In this document: piece after piece, positions 35,143-46,164 of the stretch | Layout of the letters: every line of letters starts with the position of its first letter | How positions within the stretch are numbered: the stretch's first letter is position 1 | NCBI GenBank assembly: GCA_029783825.1 | Contig: JAREIK010003088.1 | Span: forward strand, 1,418,084-1,482,083 | Direction: 5' to 3' | DNA length: 64,000 bases | From: Sapria himalayana | Lineage: Eukaryota; Streptophyta; Magnoliopsida; Malpighiales; Rafflesiaceae | The notes under the pieces: generated by a model | Databases searched by the model: none | Seen by the model: only the letters and a program-made list of their open reading frames with translations | Told to the model about the DNA's origin: nothing | Program-made: the position numbers and the translations under genes

Positions 35143-36500
35143 TTACATAATTTTAGGCAGAAAATTTTAGATATTTTGAGTGGTTTTTTGTTAATTTTCT
35201 TAAATAATTTTTAAAATGTGAGAGATTTGTTTTATTTTATTTTTTAAAAATTATTATTTCGATAGATTTGATTAATTTAAAAGTTGTTATTCCTTTTTTT
35301 TTGTGATCAGTTGCAATATATATTTCTAATAATTTAAATTTTTTTTAGGGGGGGCCATATATTTTAATTTTAATATTTTTATAAATTATCACAATAGGGT
35401 ACCATTTTATCACATTTATATATTAATCATAAACATTAATACATGTACATATATATGTAAATATTTGAAACATAAAAAAATATTTCAATTTTTTTAAAAA
35501 AATAAAGAACAGAACAATGAGTCAGTTAATTCCAATTGTCATTTTCATTATTATTTTTAATAAAAAAACATTTATTATGAATTAATTTTATTTTTTTAAT
35601 TATTAAATTATAATTTTTCATTAAATTGACACCATAAAATATATTTTAACGGATGTAATCATATATTTATTATATTATCATCAACTCAATAATTTTTTAT
35701 TAAAATAAATAATTTATATAAATTAAAAAATGAATCAAAATAAAATATTTTTGAAGATAAAACTACCATTATCTTAATTTATCTTAAATCTCACGCCAAG
35801 CGAGTATTATTTACTAATAGATTTTTTAATTAAAATAAATAATTACAAATAGAATCAAAATAGAATTGTTTGTTAAGTGATCAATAAAAGTATATATATA
35901 TGGGGTGTAATTTGAGAATATTTAAGAAAAAATATCTAAAATTTTAACATTTAGAAAAAAAATATACCAAAAATTAAAATATTTATGATTTAGTTTACAC
36001 ATAAAATAAAATAAAATAATGTTTTAAAAAACAAAAACATATATAATATATATGATTATGTTTATAATTTTACAAAAGTATATAGTATATATGTTTAAAT
36101 GTATACTATATACATTCATACTTATAAACATATATACAATAAAAAAATTCAATATAATATAAAAATATTTTTTTATTTTTTTTAATATTTTTAGTTTTTT
36201 TTTTTTTGAAGTTAGGGACTGAATGATAGTGTCATAGAATTTATTTTTTGATTAAAATAGATTTCTTCTAGTTTATATATATATATTTTCTACATATTAA
36301 AAGTTTTTACTTATTTTTTTTAAGTATTATATTTATATCACAATTAACACTCATATTTTTTTTTTTGTGAAAATAAATAGTTAAATCAAATTAACACAAA
36401 TCAAAATAGTTTCGATCGACTAAATTACAAAAATACCCTTCGAAACCGCGCTTTTCCACTCTGTCTAATTCCCGATTTAAGCAAAGCCATCTTCCTTTTC
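34961..36500. other. AT-rich intergenic DNA with an (AT)n tract
   Basis: An (AT)n run of about 70 bp lies at 35070-35138. The rest is AT-rich without genes. Confidence 0.7.
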
Positions 36501-36645
36501 CAGCCTCCTCAAGCTGTACCCTTTCATCACCTCCATCACTCGCGCATTGCAACAGAAGTTAAGCATCCGATTCCGTAAGCGAGCGTTCTAGAGCGAGAGG
36601 CAGGGAGACAGGGAGGGAGGGAGAGATTCTGATAGAGAAGGAAAA

Positions 36646-36906
36646 ATGGAGAAGAATAGCAGCAGCGGAAGCAGCGCATGCAGCGGAAGAAAGAAGATGA
36701 AGACGTGGATTAATCTCAAGGTGCAGAAGATAAAACGAACATGGAGATGGAGATTTCTGGGTTCATCTGTAAGGGTTGGTCCAGAGATGAATCTACGATT
36801 TTCATTCATGGAGGCGCTCGTTTTCAAGATCGAATCTTTTCTCGAAGTCATCTTCCTCGTTACTACCCTGTGCTTCTTCTTTCTCTGTTGTGGTTGCCGG
36901 ATTTGA
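36646..36906 (+). CDS. Small plant membrane protein of unknown function (86 aa)
   Basis: The first 35 residues are hydrophilic and basic, with poly-Ser and KKMKTW. Residues about 48-80 form a hydrophobic segment ending in a cysteine cluster, FFFLCCGCRI, at the very C-terminus. I recall conserved small plant proteins ending in a similar FFxLCCGC motif after one membrane segment, with no known function, but cannot name the family. The ATG sits in a good context (aaaaatggag) after a GA-rich leader at 36590-36640, and composition changes from AT-rich at the start of the leader, as for a real gene. No intron is needed. It could also be the first exon of a longer gene, though the stop after CCGCRI suits the recalled family. 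Confidence 0.6.
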   Translation: MEKNSSSGSSACSGRKKMKTWINLKVQKIKRTWRWRFLGSSVRVGPEMNLRFSFMEALVFKIESFLEVIFLVTTLCFFFLCCGCRI

Positions 36907-38569
36907 TTTTTCTTTTTTTTTTTTTTGTTTTCATTTCGAATCAAGATTGAAATGAGAATCAGTTCTGTTCTTTCGAAGCGTTCTCCTATTTGATGCTGTT
37001 CATGGATTGGCTCTTTGATTATTCAATTTTTATTCAACCCATGGAGACGCTCGTTCGAAGCTATCGAACCGCTTTCTTTTGGCTATGGTTTAATGAGTCC
37101 TTCTTCTTCCTCTATCGGGCTGGTCTAGGTTCGTATTCGTATGACTCCAATTCCATATCAGCTATGCTATCATATATAGTATTAGCTCACGTATGTGGCA
37201 AAAAAAGTATATTTATTTAATTCCATGTTTTTCATAAATACAAAAATAATTACCAAAAAAAATTCAATTAAATATTTATTTACTTTATTAATATGATTAA
37301 CAACATTCATAATAATAACGGTCCGCCCAATTTTATTATTCAAAATACTAAAATCTCGTGCCACAATTTTATCAATAGATTATTTAGCTTTATCTAGATC
37401 ATAAATAATAAAATTATATTTCAGAATAATTGATAATTTAATTTTTTGAGCATGTGTCAAATTATACGCACCAAATCATATATATTATAGAATAAATAAT
37501 ATGTATTTTCATAAATGCAACAAATCATAAAATATTTTATTAAAACATAAAATATATTTATAAATAAATTAAAATAACATTTTAGTATAAATCAATTTCC
37601 AAATCATTTCCAGTATCTACATCCTTGCCCATATGTTACAGAAAATTTATGCCACCTCAGCATTACATGGAATTAAAGTTACAGGGAAAAATATGTTTTG
37701 TCGTAATTCCTCAAAAATATTTAAAGATTTGAAACTGATATTTTAAAATTAAAAAAAAAATGAAACCAAATGCATAATAAATTAAAATTTAGAACACTAT
37801 TATATTTAATATAATAGAGTGCTCCAAATTTTAATTTAGTATAAATTTTGTGATATTATTTAATATATTAGTTTTAAATATTTAAATATTTTTGGGGAAG
37901 TACCCCAAAACATTTTAACCCCAAATTTATATATCAAAATGTAAACAATTTATATTTTACTTGATTTTCCTTAAATATTAAAAATTTTAAATTTTTTTTT
38001 ATAATTATTTTTTAGCAGTTGCACCATAATATAATTTCCCCAAATACATAGATAATTTATATTTTGATGTATTTAAAATCAAAAATCTAATTTTACCCCT
38101 ACACAATCAAAAATGTTATCATTAAATAAAAAAAATAGCGATTTTTAAATTTGTAAACAGCCATTTAGAATTCAAAAATTACTATTTTAAAATTATTGAA
38201 TCTAAAAGCAGATTTCTTTTTTTTTTTTAATCAATAAATATGGGTGCAGGTGTGTGTGTCTGTGCGTGTGAATATATGCATATAGACACGCACACACACA
38301 CACAACCTATTTATTGATATATAAAATATTAATATGCCACTTAATTTTGAAAATCCCCCAGGTTTTTTTACTCATAAATAGAAATAAATAATAATCATGA
38401 AATAAATAACAAATATTTTATAAATCAATAAAATGCACATAATAATCAACAATTTTTTTTTGATCATACATTACGTAAATAAAACTTTAATTTTTATAAA
38501 TATTAATCAAGAAATAATAAATAATACATTTTTCCCTTGCTGCAGACCAATCGAACAAAGCTGTCTCAT
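36907..38569. other. Intergenic DNA between the small gene and CHX
   Basis: Possible 3' UTR of the small gene up to about 37190, then AT-rich. A short (TG)n/(CA)n pair lies at 38250-38304. No gene. Confidence 0.5.
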
Positions 38570-41283
38570 TTACTTGTGCTTGGCAAATGGTTCCATTTCA
38601 AGGCCACCAGCATCATCATCGGGTCCTCCTCCATCCACAGGAACGCTCCAATTCCCAAATGTCGTCTCCCTGTCATGGTTTGAATCTTCTTCCTCCTTAA
38701 TGGACATAACATCGTCCGAGCTATAATACTGTTGCACGACAAGAACAGAACTTTGCGCAAAACTCGAGGTCACCAACAGATCGCCAATGGCGCCCAACTC
38801 TGGAAACTCGCACCAATCTAATAACCCAGCAGTGAGAGGCGAGGCCACGCCTTCCCCTTTCCCCACCACGTACAAATCATACGCCTGGCTCATCTCTCTC
38901 AGAGCAGAAACTATTTCTTCATCATTGTTCACCACCTTCTCCTCGTACCTTACGAATTGCTGTCCTGCGGATTTAAGCCTGAACTCGTTCACGTTTTCAT
39001 CGTCCAGTCTTCTCTGCCGATCGACGTACGAAACAGAAGATGTCAGACGGTGGGCGTCGCCGGCGTTTAGATCGGCGGGCTCGATCCCTTCGACGTCATC
39101 TCCGGGAAGAAATCTGACGACTGCGAGAGTAATCGCGTGGTTGCCGGACATTCTCCGAGCGTAAGCGAGCGCTTCGCGATCATCAGGCCCGCCGACGAAC
39201 AGCATCGCCACGCGACGCGTTCTCAGGTTAGCTTCGTCGGGTTTGGCCAGCCCAAACCCCCCCCGGTCCACAAACACTCCGACGGTGCACGGGGCGTTGG
39301 CCAGGACGTTGAGGTTGACACATCTGAACGACGCGTAATCCTCATCGTCAAGCTTTCCATCATTATGAGCTGAAATCTTGTGGAAGGGGAGGATCATGAA
39401 AGCCACCTCCTTGTCCTCGGCAAGAGTGCAGATGTCTTCGTGCATGGTGGAGAACGGAGACAGTGCGGTCAAAGGCTGGATGGTGACGAGCTCCTGAAGA
39501 AGCTGGTAGGATTCGAGAGCGGCGATTATTTCTTCAGAATGTGGGTCTCTGTGGGCGCGAGTCTTCATTCTGGTCTTTCCGGCGGCGTGCACGATGAGCA
39601 TGGCGGACGCACGGCCAGTCAGGTCGACAAGGTGGAGGGCGAAGACAGAGAGTGGAGACTGCTTGGTCGGGTTCGAGGAGTCGATGAGGTTGACAATGGC
39701 GGACACGTTATGAAAACTATGGAAACATGCGAGAATTTTAAACTCCACGTCTGCTCTCGCTGTCTGTATCGTTCTTCTTCCTTTATGGGAAACTACCAAT
39801 CGATTCGCCGGATGGTACATGGCTGCGATGACGGGCGTTGCTACGCCCGTCATCAACAAAATGCCAACCGCCATTACTGCATAATCTTGGTTCTGCAGAT
39901 GCTGCGTCATTAATTGCAAGCAGAGATCATGAACAGAAGTGGAGGGGAAGATCCGAAAGAAAATTTACAAGAAAGGAGGAGAGTGAGGGTACCCCAGAGT
40001 CGAAGGCCAAGTTAAGAACAAGCATGGCCAACACGCCTTTGGTGTTCATGATGACGCCTAGGGCAAGCCCATCTCTGTGCGGCACGTTGAAGAAGAAGGA
40101 TGAAGAGAGGGTGCACAGAATCTTGACAGAACAAGCAAGGAGCAGCACGAGCAACGCCATCCCCCAGTTCTTTATCCCCCACAAGTTGATTCTTATCCCA
40201 CAGGCGACGAAGAAGAGAGGCAACATATAACCAGAAACGAAGTCGTCGAATTTCTCGATGAGAACGCCGGCAAGAACTCTGTTGGGCATGATTAGGCCCA
40301 AGAGAAAAGCACCGGCAACGGAGCCCGTCCCAAAGATCTCTGTAACAATGGCAAATATTGAAGCTCCAATCAGAATGCAACACAGGTAGAACTCGTGGAA
40401 GTGGTTTCCCCTGGCCGTGCTCCTGATCAACACTGCGAGAACAGGACGTGCGACGTAGAAGCAGAAAATGGTGAAGATGGCAGTAGAGATGACAGCAAGA
40501 CAGGCAGTCGCGAGGCCATTTCGAGCAGGTATGAGAATGGCAACGAGCACGAAAGAAGCAAGATCGTTGATCGTAGAACAGGACATGGCCATTCTTCCAG
40601 TTTCTGAGTGGAGTAGTTTGAGATCAAATAAGATCCTCGCCACCACCGGAAAGCTCGTTACAGTCAAAGGTGCCGCAAAGAAGAAGCAGCCTGCTCCTCT
40701 ATAACTAGTGTTAGAAGTCGAGTTCAAGATGAAAAAAAGAGCAATGCCGACTGTGTAAGGAATAACAACTCCTGCAATGGCGACGTTCAATGCCTTCCTG
40801 CTGGTCCTCGAGATAGAATTTGTGTCCAGCTCTAGACCAACCAAGAACATGTGGCAAGTCAAGCCCCAGTAGGCTACAGTTTCCACAGTCGAGATGCTTC
40901 TTAATGGAAACATCAGTGCGAAGAACCTGATCTTGCTCATTGCCGTTGGCCCCAGCAATATCCCCCCCTGTGCGATTGCAACTCCCACGATAAAATCGTA
41001 GAAACGAAAGTGTTTTAATGGAGAAAGAGAGAGAGAGAGAGAGAGAGAGACGACATACCAGCACGTCTGTGAAAAAGCGGGGCATAGAGAGAGGCCTGAG
41101 GAGGAAGAAAAGAGCACGAGTGAGGAAGACGACCAGTGCCAATTGCATCACCAACAATGGAAGAGCCTGCGTCAACGGGTTTTCGCTCTGCCAGACGCCA
41201 TGCTCGGCGGTGATGTTGATCACGTAGCAAGGAGAAGAAACATGAGGCGCGTGATAGAAATTCTGGACGCTGTTGAGATCCAT
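38570..41283 (-). CDS. Cation/H+ antiporter of the CHX (CPA2) family, 3 exons
   Basis: CHX proteins exchange K+ or other cations for protons at endomembranes or the plasma membrane. Exons on the minus strand: 41283-41059 (75 codons), 40967-39993 (325) and 39901-38570 (443 plus stop), making 843 residues, normal for the family. Introns are 91 bp and 91 bp, GT-AG and phase 0. The first contains a (GA)n run. The joins restore TDVL-GGILLGP and LNLAFDSG-HLQNQDYAVM, both family-like. Residues about 40-430 form the multi-pass exchanger domain, with Asn209-Asp210 (STINDLAS, the ion-binding Asp region), GAFLLGLIMPN at 294-304 and LPLFFVACGIR at 324-334. The C-terminal 400 residues carry the soluble regulatory region with VGGPDDREAL. 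No break is seen. The subfamily member is not assigned; many relatives are expressed in pollen. Confidence 0.93.
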
Positions 41284-41657
41284 TTAGAGATGGGGACGAT
41301 TCGGCCACACCACCTTCTTCTCCTGCATCTCTCCTGCTTCCTTCAGCAGCTGTCCTTCCACGTAATTTTGAAGCATTTTATTGTGAGACAGCATCGTTGA
41401 AGATGATGGTTGGCTTCACTTGGTTCAGAAATTATACAGCGTGGCTTAGCGCGGATTTTGGAGCCGTGAGGTAATTTTAACTGGTTTGTTAACAGTTAAA
41501 TTAATATGATGATGTTTATTACTTGAATTTACCAAACACATTCCGCTGGTTTTGTCATATTGGAGTTGAGGGGGGAGAATCTCTTCAATAAAACCAGAGG
41601 TTTGAAAGAACATTTTTAACCATTGAATGAGTTCCTCAGACACTCAAATATGAATAG
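41284..41657. other. 5' region of the CHX gene
   Basis: The CHX leader and promoter should be here. An aataaaat stretch at about 41377-41384 on the gene strand, about 95 bp before the ATG, could serve as a weak TATA element. Confidence 0.35.
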
Positions 41658-42025
41658 GTACCAAATCAAAAACCTAAAGCGCACCAAAATCAAAGATGAA
41701 AAACTAGGAGCGTACCAAATCAAAAATCAAAAACCTAAAGTGCACCAAAATCAAAGATGAAAAACTAGGAGTGTACCAAATCACAAATCAAAAACCTAAA
41801 GCGCACCAAAATCAAAGATGAAAAACTAGGAGTGTACCAAATCACAAATCAAAAACCTAAAGCGCACCAAATCAAAGATGAAAAACTAGGAGCGTGCCAA
41901 ATCAAAAACCTAAAGTGCACCAAATCAAGATGAAAAACTAGGAGCGTACCAAATCAAAAATCAAAAACCTAAAGTGCACCAAAATCAAAGGTGAAAAACT
42001 ATGAGCGTAGCAAATCAAAGATGAA
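41658..42025. repeat. Tandem repeat, about 54-62 bp unit, six copies
   Basis: Units contain aaaacctaaagcgcaccaaa, then tcaaagatgaaaaactagga and gcgtaccaaatc. Copies differ by a few bases (gcg/gtg, tacc/tgcc), and some lack an aaatcaa block, giving lengths of about 54 to 62 bp. Confidence 0.9.
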
Positions 42026-42306
42026 AACCTAAAAGAGGACAAGATCTTCATTGTCACGCTTTAAGAGCTTCAGATATCTTTAGATCAACAATCAGCAGAA
42101 GGAAAGGAGAGAAATAAAATTGCATTTCTGATGATAATTTATAATTATTTGAAACAGGAACAACAAATTGAAATCAAAAGTTGAGCGAGAGAGGGAGAAA
42201 GGAAAGAGGACAATCAGATTATCTTCGACTGCGAGGTGGAGGTGACTATGTATCTACAGTTTCGGCTAGAAATCTGCTTTAGAAGCCAGATCTGGATGAC
42301 GAACTC

Positions 42307-42570
42307 TCAATTAGGGCCCCAGCAACTCAAAAACATAATCATTCTGAGTGATTCCTCGGCCCTATCCTTCTTCACTGCTTTAATGGAGGAAGCATCAGCA
42401 GCGTCGCTTTGAAGTCGTACTGCTTGTTTAGAAGAAGAAGAAGAAGAGGCATCCGTCAGGGACCTCGCCGTCGAATCTGAGAACTTCGGCGCTTGACTTC
42501 TCATTTCTTGTGCTCCTCGTTTTTCTACCTGATCCAACAGTTTGCTCAAGTACCAAAAGGTCAAGCTCAT
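42307..42570 (-). CDS. Small wound-induced-type protein (DUF3774 family)
   Basis: An 87-residue protein starting MSLTFWYLSK and ending EESLRMIMFLSCWGPN. The end closely matches the signature C-terminus of plant wound-responsive DUF3774 (WIP) proteins, as recalled: a run like EESLR-VMYLSCWGPN directly before the stop. The middle is Ser-rich, as usual. The N-terminus differs from the common RAW-VAASV-AVEALKDQ form, so it is a divergent member or I have the wrong start. The open frame extends to 42603, but only from a GTG, so the ATG at 42570 is preferred. A TATAAAA box (42611-42617) lies 41 bp upstream and a G-box (42725-42730) 155 bp upstream, arguing for a real promoter and a single-exon gene. 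Function of these proteins is poorly known; some are wound- or stress-induced. Confidence 0.62.
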   Translation of the reverse strand: MSLTFWYLSKLLDQVEKRGAQEMRSQAPKFSDSTARSLTDASSSSSSKQAVRLQSDAADASSIKAVKKDRAEESLRMIMFLSCWGPN

Positions 42571-42610
42571 TTGTTTGCAAATGGATAAGGTTTCGGCAAA
42601 CACAGTTTGT

Positions 42611-42617
42611 TTTTATA
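42611..42617 (-). promoter_or_regulatory. TATA box of the DUF3774 gene
   Basis: On the minus strand the sequence is tataaaa, 41 bp before the chosen ATG, which places the expected start site just ahead of the coding region. Confidence 0.55.
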
Positions 42618-42724
42618 GGAGACGACAAGCCTGCAGTTTCTACAAAACAATGGCCCTCGCCCAATTCCATTTGGTCAGCCGATATCGAAACAAACGGCGA
42701 TCGCAAATGGATCGCACATGCTCC

Positions 42725-42730
42725 CACGTG
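42725..42730. promoter_or_regulatory. G-box (CACGTG) upstream of the DUF3774 gene
   Basis: The sequence ccacgtgtcc contains a perfect G-box of ABRE type about 155 bp before the ATG. Such sites bind bZIP and bHLH factors in abscisic-acid, light and jasmonate responses, which suits a wound-type gene. Confidence 0.45.
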
Positions 42731-42904
42731 TCCTTAAATTTTTAAAATTTTAAAAATATTCCTGTTACATATATTTCAAACCGCGCTGTTTATTCATGAA
42801 TAATAAGTTATAATTATAAATGAAAATGTATTATAAACAAATTTTTGTAATACCTTTCTTTTATTATATATAAATGAAATAAAGCTTAAAATAAAATTAA
42901 AATA

Positions 42905-43780
42905 ATGTCCCCAAAAGGCTCAGACCAGTGGTTAGTCATCTGACGGACCAACTAGCACGAATCAGCTGGCACCCAGGGATGGCGTAGAACTGCTTCCAGC
43001 TTCCAAAGTCCAAACCACAGGAAACTGGCCACGATGGCAGGACCAAGGTGACACCAGGACTGCAGTGGCGCTACATCCTGGGTGCATTGGCTACAGCTAA
43101 TTCTGAGCAATAGGGTAGTTAAACCTGGCAAATACCAGGTTACACCCATGGCTAAAGCCCAACAGAGTTGTAAATGTGAGAGTAGGAGCGACCTAGCACA
43201 GACCATGTTGCACCCAGGACTGCATTTGGGTTGCAGCCTGGGTGCAACACGTATAGCAAGGCCAAGCCTGGTCCTGACTAATAGGGCAGTTAACTGGAGG
43301 GAAAGGGAAACCTGGCAGAGACCAAATTACAACCATGGCTCTGACCAGGCTGCACACAATGTGGTAGGGCTGCAGCCTGCTTCCAAACCATAGGCTCGTA
43401 AATCTCAGGGACTGCAATGGGGCCGCAGTCTGGGTGCAATGCATACAGCAGGACCCATCCAAGTTCTGATTATTAGGGCAGTCAATAAAGGCAATGGGAA
43501 AACTGGCATAGACCAGGCTACACCCATGGCTCTAACCAACAGGGTTGTAAACTGAGCACGGGGGAAACCTGGCAGGGACCAGGCTGAACCCAATGTTGTG
43601 GTAGGGTCTCCGGTCATGAACCTGTGACAAACAAGTTCAGACCCAAACCCTTGTATCTATCTGCACAAAGCCAGCCTGGTTATGACCAATAGGGAATTAG
43701 GCTCAGGGGGTGGTGTGGACCAGGTTGCACACATGGCTGCAACCAACAGAACCACCACAACCATACAGAAATCTAAATTC
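42905..43780. repeat. GC-rich degenerate tandem repeat, about 175-210 bp period
   Basis: Four related blocks share a cycle of: ctg-a--aatagggcagtta, then cctggca-agaccagg, then ttacacccatggct, then aaccaacaggg. The aataggg step falls near 43108, 43280, 43478 and 43690. Between them sits a ctgcagcctgggtgcaa block. The region is a GC-rich island immediately downstream of BRX1. Open frames here are incidental. Confidence 0.75.
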
Positions 43781-43853
43781 TAACACAAATAAAAGAGGCG
43801 CTTTAAAAAGCAACATATTTGTAATAAATAAGCACAGGAAGATTCCATTCTAT

Positions 43854-44027
43854 TCAATTCTTCCACAAGTCCGCAAATTCATCAGGCTCAAATTGATTTT
43901 CTTGCTCGTGCACTATTCTGCGCTTCCTGGCTTTCACTTTGTTCGCATACTTGACCACAATTCCTTGCTTCTGAATCCTTCGAATCTGTAGCATGAAGCA
44001 TGCATAAATTATAATGAAACTCATACA

Positions 44028-44098
<71 letters not shown>

Positions 44099-46133
44099 AT
44101 AATATTATATTATCATGTCCAATAAATAATATAATAATGTCATTTGTCATAATAATATTAAAATTATCATGTCCACAAAAAAATAAAAAATACAAATACA
44201 TGACATGGATATTAACTCTCATGAGTAAAAAATCTAGACTAAGTAAATTTGGTAGTATGTGGTCAAGATCTACAAAATGATGTTTTACTATAGGTGTCAA
44301 CCAATATTTCAAAAGGCAAAATAATTATGCGATACATTTTCATGTTAGTGAGACGAGGAGTAAGCCTCGAAGCAGTGAGGCATAAGTTTTTTGAGACTCT
44401 AAATATAATTAATAAATATTTTATAATATATTAAAAATCAAATAAAAAAGTATAGAATACTTTATAATATATTAGATTTTAATATATTTTAAACAATTTT
44501 ATCATTATCAAATTAAAAAATTTAAATTTAATTTGATATAAATAGTAAAGTCATACCACTCTCGTATTTCCCTCGCCCTTGCCTCTCGCCCCTCTACTCT
44601 ACTCCACGAAAAGCTCGATGGAGCTTCCTGGAGGTCCTTGTAAGAGCTCATGGAGCTCAGTCGAGCTCCAGCAAGCTCTATCGTGGAGCTTGATGGAAGT
44701 GGACGTCGGCCAACCCGAGAATATCCAAGAACACGGTTCAATAGTGCCCGGCCAGCATGGCACAATCCAGCATTGTGGCTGGTCTTGGACCATGCTGCCT
44801 CATGGAATGGCTCGTGCCATGCACAATGCCTGGTGAGGCATGACCCGGGTGCCAGTCAACCAGCCCGGGGAACCAAGAGCAGCTATGAGTCACTGGTCAA
44901 GTCTCAACAAATGACAACCTAATGAGGCGAATTTCATTTGAAAAAAAAAAAGACTACGCAAGCCGAATCTAACTTAGGTGGCTGATTGCCATTGGTCAGC
45001 CACTTAAGCCAAAAACCAATTACATTTTCATGCAACGGGCTTTTGACAGAGACGGTCCGGCACCATTTGGCAGGACCCTGCAAAATACAAGCCAACCATG
45101 CTATGGTTGGCCAGCCAACTTGTTCCAGTGCTGTGCCAGTCCCCAACATGATAATCATGTCGTGCCCTTTCCGGCACGGTAAGGTGGCACGGCAATGCCA
45201 CACTCAAACGGGCCAGGTGGGCCAGGTCATGCTGGCACGGCCCATTTGACATCTGTATATTTTGCTCGCTCAAAAAATACAAATACAAAATAATGTGAAT
45301 GTGATCTCACAGTCTCCTTCACGTAGTCAAATTAGAGGTGTCAAATATGCTATGCCAGACCAGCCTGTTTTTAGCCAGCTCGGCAATATTCTGTGGAGAT
45401 CGGCCAGCACAGGCCTACGGCATGAATCCGCAAATTTGGCACAGTCAGGACAAACCCCTAATTTAAAAAAAAAATTAGGGTTTCGTAGTTTTGGCAGCAC
45501 TTTTGGGGCTCGGAGAGCCTCGCCCGTCATGCTCAACTTCTGCCACTAGGACAGTTTCTCGGCTCATACCGAGACACCGTGTTAATTGGCCAAGGTACCG
45601 AGCCGGGTCAGGCACGAAGCCTGGTTGGCCTTGAAATAAAACGGCATGGTTGGTGCCGTGGACAGGTACGGCAAAGACACGGGCACAGAAAATTCCCGTG
45701 GCGTGCCAGCCCAGGTACGACCGAATCATACCATGTCTCGTGCAGGTCCGGGCCGGACAACATCTCTAAGTCAAATATATCAACACAAGTATCACTTCAA
45801 CTTTAAATGTATACGATAAACTTCCACACGGGTCAATCATCTCAGTAACGTTCACGACTAAACACATTTAACTTTAAAATTCTTATGAGATCTAATTTAT
45901 TAGTGATGATTTAAACAAATCTAATTAATTTTAAATTCAATTAAACTTTATCAAAGTATAATAATCACCACTCTTGTCTATAAATAAAAAAAATTAGTAA
46001 TTCACCTTGGCATAATATAAAAAAATTTGATTTCAACACTCAATTTACTTTCATACAATACAACTATACAATTTACTTTGTGAAAGAACAAACTTGAGAA
46101 AAAATGTTTGCTGCGTTAAACAACTTGATTCAC

Positions 46134-46164
<31 letters not shown>

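Noticed and set aside
39137..39913. Plus-strand frames opposite CHX
   Set aside because: They are shadows of a well-supported minus-strand coding exon with family motifs.
42428..42727. 99-codon minus-strand frame overlapping the DUF3774 gene
   Set aside because: The overlapping frame ending in LSCWGPN has a family signature; this one ends in poly-Phe from a GAA repeat.
43854..44312. 152-codon frame with repeated Cys-Val on the minus strand
   Set aside because: Only its last 43 codons are the BRX1 final exon; the rest is intron with a (TG)n tract.
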